A stretch of 64,000 nt of DNA, from assembly GCA_944381635.1 (NCBI GenBank), contig CALWLY010000010.1, positions 1-64,000 of the forward strand, given 5' to 3'. The translations under genes were made by a program, and so were the position numbers. This document shows positions 61,130-64,000 of this stretch, one piece after another. The stretch comes from an uncultured Lachnospiraceae bacterium. Lineage in GTDB: Bacteria > Bacillota > Clostridia > Lachnospirales > Lachnospiraceae. Within the stretch, counting starts at the first letter, position 1; each line of letters starts with the position of its first letter. The notes beneath the pieces were generated by a model, which was not told where the DNA came from, did no database searches, and saw nothing but the letters and a program-made list of their open reading frames with translations.

Positions 61130-62050
61130 CTATCGTGTGAAAAAAAGTTTTCCATCCTGTATATTCTGCTCCATGGCTGCCTTAAGCTCTTCCACCGAGG
61201 AAAATTTTCTCTCCGGCCGTACAAAATGCAACAGCTTTACCGTGATAAAAGTATCGTAAATTACTTCTGCAAAATCATAGATATAGGTTTCCACAGTAAC
61301 CTGCCCGCTTCCGTCCACCGTAGGCTTGCAGCCTACATTTGTGACCCCGCAGTATTTTCCGCCATGAAATTCCACCTCAGAATAGTACACCCCGTTAGGA
61401 GGAAGCAGCTTGTCCGGCGGCGGCGTCAGATTCACGGTAGGCATTCCGATTTTTCTTCCAAGCTGCCGTCCGTGGATTACCGTGCCCATAACCGAAAAAG
61501 GCTCTCCCAAAAGCGCTGCCGCCCGCTCCATCTTTCCTTTTTCCACCATGCTGCGCACGTAAGTGGAACTTACTTCCACTCCGTCTTTTTCCACTTTGTC
61601 AATGATCCTGACCTGGTAACCGTAGCGTTCTGAAAGGTTCCGCAAAAGAACACTATCCCCTTTTCCCTTATCACCAAAGGAAAGATCTGTGCCTGCAGCC
61701 ACCATAGCCGCCTGAAGCTTTTCATGAAGGATTTCCTGCACAAACCTTTCCGGCGACATGGACGCTGTCTGTGTGTTTAACGGAAATTCCACCAGAATAT
61801 CAATGCCAAGCTGCCTGAAAAGACGTCTTTTTTCCTCCTTTGTCGTCAGCTCTTTTCCGGCATGTCCCGAAAAAAACGCTGTGGGAGAAGGATCGAAAGT
61901 AAATACCGCCGAAAGCAGTCCTTCCTTTTTGGCATTTAAAATTTCCCCAAGCAGCTTTTGATGCCCAATATGAACACCGTCGAATTTCCCGATAGCCACT
62001 GCAGTAGGTTTTTCTGTATGAAACTCCGTTGTTCCTGAGATTATCTGCAT
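61130..62050 (-). CDS. ribF: Bifunctional riboflavin kinase / FAD synthetase
   Basis: The 306-residue protein has an N-terminal adenylyltransferase domain (AIGKFDGVHIGHQKLL; SSTYVRSMVEKGKM) and a C-terminal riboflavin kinase domain (GTVIHGRQLGRKIGMPTVNL; YYSEVEFHGGKYCGVTNVG). It makes FMN then FAD. The ATG at 62050 fits family length; a 35-codon longer frame overlapping truB is rejected. It follows truB by 25 bp, the standard order. Confidence 0.96.
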   Translation of the reverse strand: MQIISGTTEFHTEKPTAVAIGKFDGVHIGHQKLLGEILNAKKEGLLSAVFTFDPSPTAFFSGHAGKELTTKEEKRRLFRQLGIDILVEFPLNTQTASMSPERFVQEILHEKLQAAMVAAGTDLSFGDKGKGDSVLLRNLSERYGYQVRIIDKVEKDGVEVSSTYVRSMVEKGKMERAAALLGEPFSVMGTVIHGRQLGRKIGMPTVNLTPPPDKLLPPNGVYYSEVEFHGGKYCGVTNVGCKPTVDGSGQVTVETYIYDFAEVIYDTFITVKLLHFVRPERKFSSVEELKAAMEQNIQDGKLFFTR

Positions 62051-62075
62051 CTTTCCCGTTTTCCTTCCTGTTTTT

Positions 62076-62996
62076 TCAGAGGAACATTTTCTCCGGTTTC
62101 CACCTTTTGTTTTGTTCGTCAAAAAGATAAATGCCATAGAAGCGTCCGCTCTCATCGTAAAGGCGGGCTTCTTCTCTTTTCTCTGTTTCCCCTGTTGTCT
62201 GTCTTATCTTCCCATTGTCATCCCGGCGAATCTGATTGGGATAAAAAGAATTTCCGTTCTGAGCCATCACTTCAAATCCGGGTTTTACCGTGATCACCGG
62301 CAAGTCGGAAAATACGCTCTCCACACTGACAAGCATTTCCTCAAGAGTTCCTTCTTTCATCCGTCTCTCCGCCTCTGACAGCGTAATCGCATCTTCTATG
62401 GAAAACTGTCCGGAGCGGGTTCTCTTTAAAGAAGCCATGCATGCTCCGCAGCCCAATTTCTGTCCGATATCGTGACACAGCGTTCTGATATAAGTTCCCT
62501 TGGAACAGCTTACCCGCATCGTGACAAAGGGAAGCTGCATATCCAGAATTTCCAGCTCCAGAATTTCCACCGGGCGGCTTTTTCTCTCGATTTCCTTCCC
62601 TGCTCTGGCCAGCTCGTACAGTCTTTTCCCGTTTACCTTTACCGCCGAGTACATAGGCGGTATCTGCTCATAGTGTCCGATAAAAGAGAAAATCGCTTCC
62701 CTTGCCTGTTCTTCAGTTACATTTACAGGCTTTTCCTCAAGAACCGTGCCGGAAGTGTCCTGGGTATCGGTCACCTTGCCAAGAAGCATCACTGCTTCAT
62801 ATTCTTTTGTCTTATCGGTAAGCATGTCGCAAAGTCGGGTGGCATTTCCGAGACATACCGGAAGAACCCCCACCGCATCCGGGTCCAGAGTTCCCGTATG
62901 TCCGATTTTTCTCTGTCCGCAGATGCCTCTCAGCTTTGCCACCACATCATGAGAGGTAAATCCCTTTTCCTTATAAATGTTTAAAATTCCATTCAT
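62076..62996 (-). CDS. truB: tRNA pseudouridine(55) synthase TruB
   Basis: The 306-residue protein has GILNIYKEKGFTSHDVVAKL and the catalytic Asp motif GHTGTLDPDAVGVLPVCLG near residue 38, with later KRLYELARAG and SKGTYIRTLCHDIG. It isomerises U55 of tRNAs. It overlaps the nrnA end by 4 nt. A C-terminal domain of about 70 residues follows the core. Confidence 0.97.
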   Translation of the reverse strand: MNGILNIYKEKGFTSHDVVAKLRGICGQRKIGHTGTLDPDAVGVLPVCLGNATRLCDMLTDKTKEYEAVMLLGKVTDTQDTSGTVLEEKPVNVTEEQAREAIFSFIGHYEQIPPMYSAVKVNGKRLYELARAGKEIERKSRPVEILELEILDMQLPFVTMRVSCSKGTYIRTLCHDIGQKLGCGACMASLKRTRSGQFSIEDAITLSEAERRMKEGTLEEMLVSVESVFSDLPVITVKPGFEVMAQNGNSFYPNQIRRDDNGKIRQTTGETEKREEARLYDESGRFYGIYLFDEQNKRWKPEKMFL

Positions 62997-63955
62997 TCCG
63001 GCTTTTCCTCTTTCAGCTGTTTTTCGATATGCAAAGAAAGGTTGTTGATAACGTCATGGAACGTTCCCTTCATGGTACATCCTGCCGCTCTCACATGTCC
63101 CCCGCCTCCGAAATAAGAGGCAATGGAGGCTACGTCCACTCCGCCGCAGGAGCGCATGCTCACCTTGTATTCCTGAAGCCCTGTCTCATACATGAAAACA
63201 GCGCATTCCACGCCTTTGGTGCTGCGCAGCTGACTGACAATTCCGTCCAGATCCGACGGACGGGCCCCGTAAAAGTCCATGGTCTTTCTGTCGACAACAC
63301 TGACAATACATTTTCCATCCAGAAACAGAATACTCTCCAACAGCGCTCTTCCCAAAATCTGATTTTGGATATAGGTTTTTTCATAAAAAGTCGTATCGAT
63401 CAGTCTGGAAAAATCAAAGTCGTATTCGATCAGCTTTGCCGCAGTTTTAAGGGTTTTGGGCTTTGTATTGGAATACTGAAACACACCGGTATCGTGAACG
63501 ATTCCCATATAAAGCGCCTGCGCGATATCTGCATCCAGCATTTCCTCGTCTATAACGTCAAAGACAAGTTCACTTGTGGAAGAAGCGTCGGGTACAATAT
63601 AGTTGATATCACCGGTTCCCTTATTGCTGATATGATGGTCTATATTTATCGTCTTTTTAGCCGCGTCAAAATATTTTTCCGCCTCTCCCAGGCGCTCTTT
63701 CCCGGCGTCCAGCGCAATGAATACATCCAGAATTTCCGGCTCACTGCCGGCTTCGGCTATATGCTCAACACCTTTGATACAGTCATAAATATCTGCAGGT
63801 CTTTCCAGATAGACCTTGACTTCCGCTTCCGGAAGGGCCTTTTTCAAAAACAGATACAGGCCCATGCAGGAACCCACACAGTCTCCGTCCGGGCGAATGT
63901 GTCCGCTGATTCCGATGGTTTTTGCTCCTTTTAATTCCTCTAAAATTTTATTCAT
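62993..63955 (-). CDS. nrnA: DHH-family bifunctional oligoribonuclease / PAP phosphatase
   Basis: The 320-residue protein has the DHH metal motifs GISGHIRPDGDCVGSC, DVFIALDAG, TINIDHHISN and a C-terminal DHHA1 domain ending GGGGHVRAAGCT. NrnA degrades short RNA oligonucleotides and 3'-phosphoadenosine 5'-phosphate in Firmicutes. It sits between the presumed rbfA and truB, as in related genomes. Its ATG overlaps the upstream gene's stop by a few bases. Confidence 0.95.
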   Translation of the reverse strand: MNKILEELKGAKTIGISGHIRPDGDCVGSCMGLYLFLKKALPEAEVKVYLERPADIYDCIKGVEHIAEAGSEPEILDVFIALDAGKERLGEAEKYFDAAKKTINIDHHISNKGTGDINYIVPDASSTSELVFDVIDEEMLDADIAQALYMGIVHDTGVFQYSNTKPKTLKTAAKLIEYDFDFSRLIDTTFYEKTYIQNQILGRALLESILFLDGKCIVSVVDRKTMDFYGARPSDLDGIVSQLRSTKGVECAVFMYETGLQEYKVSMRSCGGVDVASIASYFGGGGHVRAAGCTMKGTFHDVINNLSLHIEKQLKEEKPE

Positions 63956-64000
63956 TCTCTTCTTCTTTCTCTTCCTTCTGCTCCTGTTTTGACATTACCT
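63948..64000 (-). CDS. 3' end of upstream gene, probably rbfA (partial)
   Basis: On minus, a frame open to the window edge ends with an acidic/Lys tail (MSKQEQKEEKEEENE) and TAA at 63950-63948, overlapping the nrnA start. The rbfA-nrnA-truB-ribF order in related organisms suggests ribosome-binding factor A. Only about 17 codons are seen, and another frame is also open here, so the identity rests on context. Confidence 0.4.
   Translation of the reverse strand, partial: VMSKQEQKEEKEEENE

Overview
The window looks like chromosomal DNA of a spore-forming, Gram-positive Clostridia member, most likely a Lachnospiraceae (Blautia-like; genus not decidable from sequence alone). The reasons are a complete spoIIIAA-AH operon, spoIVB, an Asp23-nusB-xseA-xseB-ispA-dxs-tlyA-nadK-argR-recN-spoIVB block, and an rbfA/nrnA/truB/ribF...rpsO-pnp block. 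AGGAGG-type ribosome sites, moderate GC and CIRCE control of groESL agree with this. Most genes lie on the minus strand. No rRNA or tRNA gene, prophage, transposase or CRISPR array was seen.

Left part (1-9,700), accessory. groES-groEL has a textbook promoter and perfect CIRCE. A YefM/ParE-type toxin-antitoxin pair has its own palindromic operator. A response regulator - intramembrane-type sensor kinase - ABC ATPase - FtsX permease operon follows. Next come an AbiEi antitoxin fused by an ATGA overlap to a truncated AbiEii toxin remnant, and a GNAT acetyltransferase. A palindromic repeat (P1/P2) and a 15-bp direct repeat surround the AbiE remnant, suggesting past gain and decay.

Middle (9,700-34,400). 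It holds a small conserved protein, a chromosomal ANT(6)-like nucleotidyltransferase, a GGDEF protein with a degenerate active site, an ABC-F protein, a PHP phosphoesterase, three HAD phosphatases and Maf. A minus-strand operon runs Mur-ligase-like protein - pheA - DUF815 ATPase - ppx - ppk1. A MATE transporter and a PH-domain protein follow. The pyrB-pyrI operon sits behind a strong promoter, a 74-codon Phe/U-rich leader ORF and an intrinsic terminator, arranged like a UTP-sensing attenuator. Then come a DtxR/MntR-type regulator, DUF368, a DUF47-Pit phosphate uptake pair and an unknown membrane protein.

Right part (34,600-64,000), core. spoIVB (without an adjacent spo0A), recN, argR, nadK, tlyA, dxs, ispA, xseB, xseA, nusB, asp23, an anchored transglutaminase-like protein, prfC, deoB, spoIIIAH-AA, pnp, rpsO, an SH3-NlpC/P60 hydrolase, an MFS transporter, ribF, truB, nrnA and the probable 3' end of rbfA.

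A family of dispersed multi-hairpin intergenic repeats (R1-R6), several joined on the same side to a long perfect hairpin (H), occurs throughout the window, mostly at convergent gene ends and once inside the pyrB leader. The points most worth following are the pyrBI leader/attenuator, the R-H composite repeats, the truncated AbiEii, the duplicated 3' end of spoIIIAH, the long spoIIIAA-spoIIIAB overlap and the degenerate Mur-ligase-like gene.
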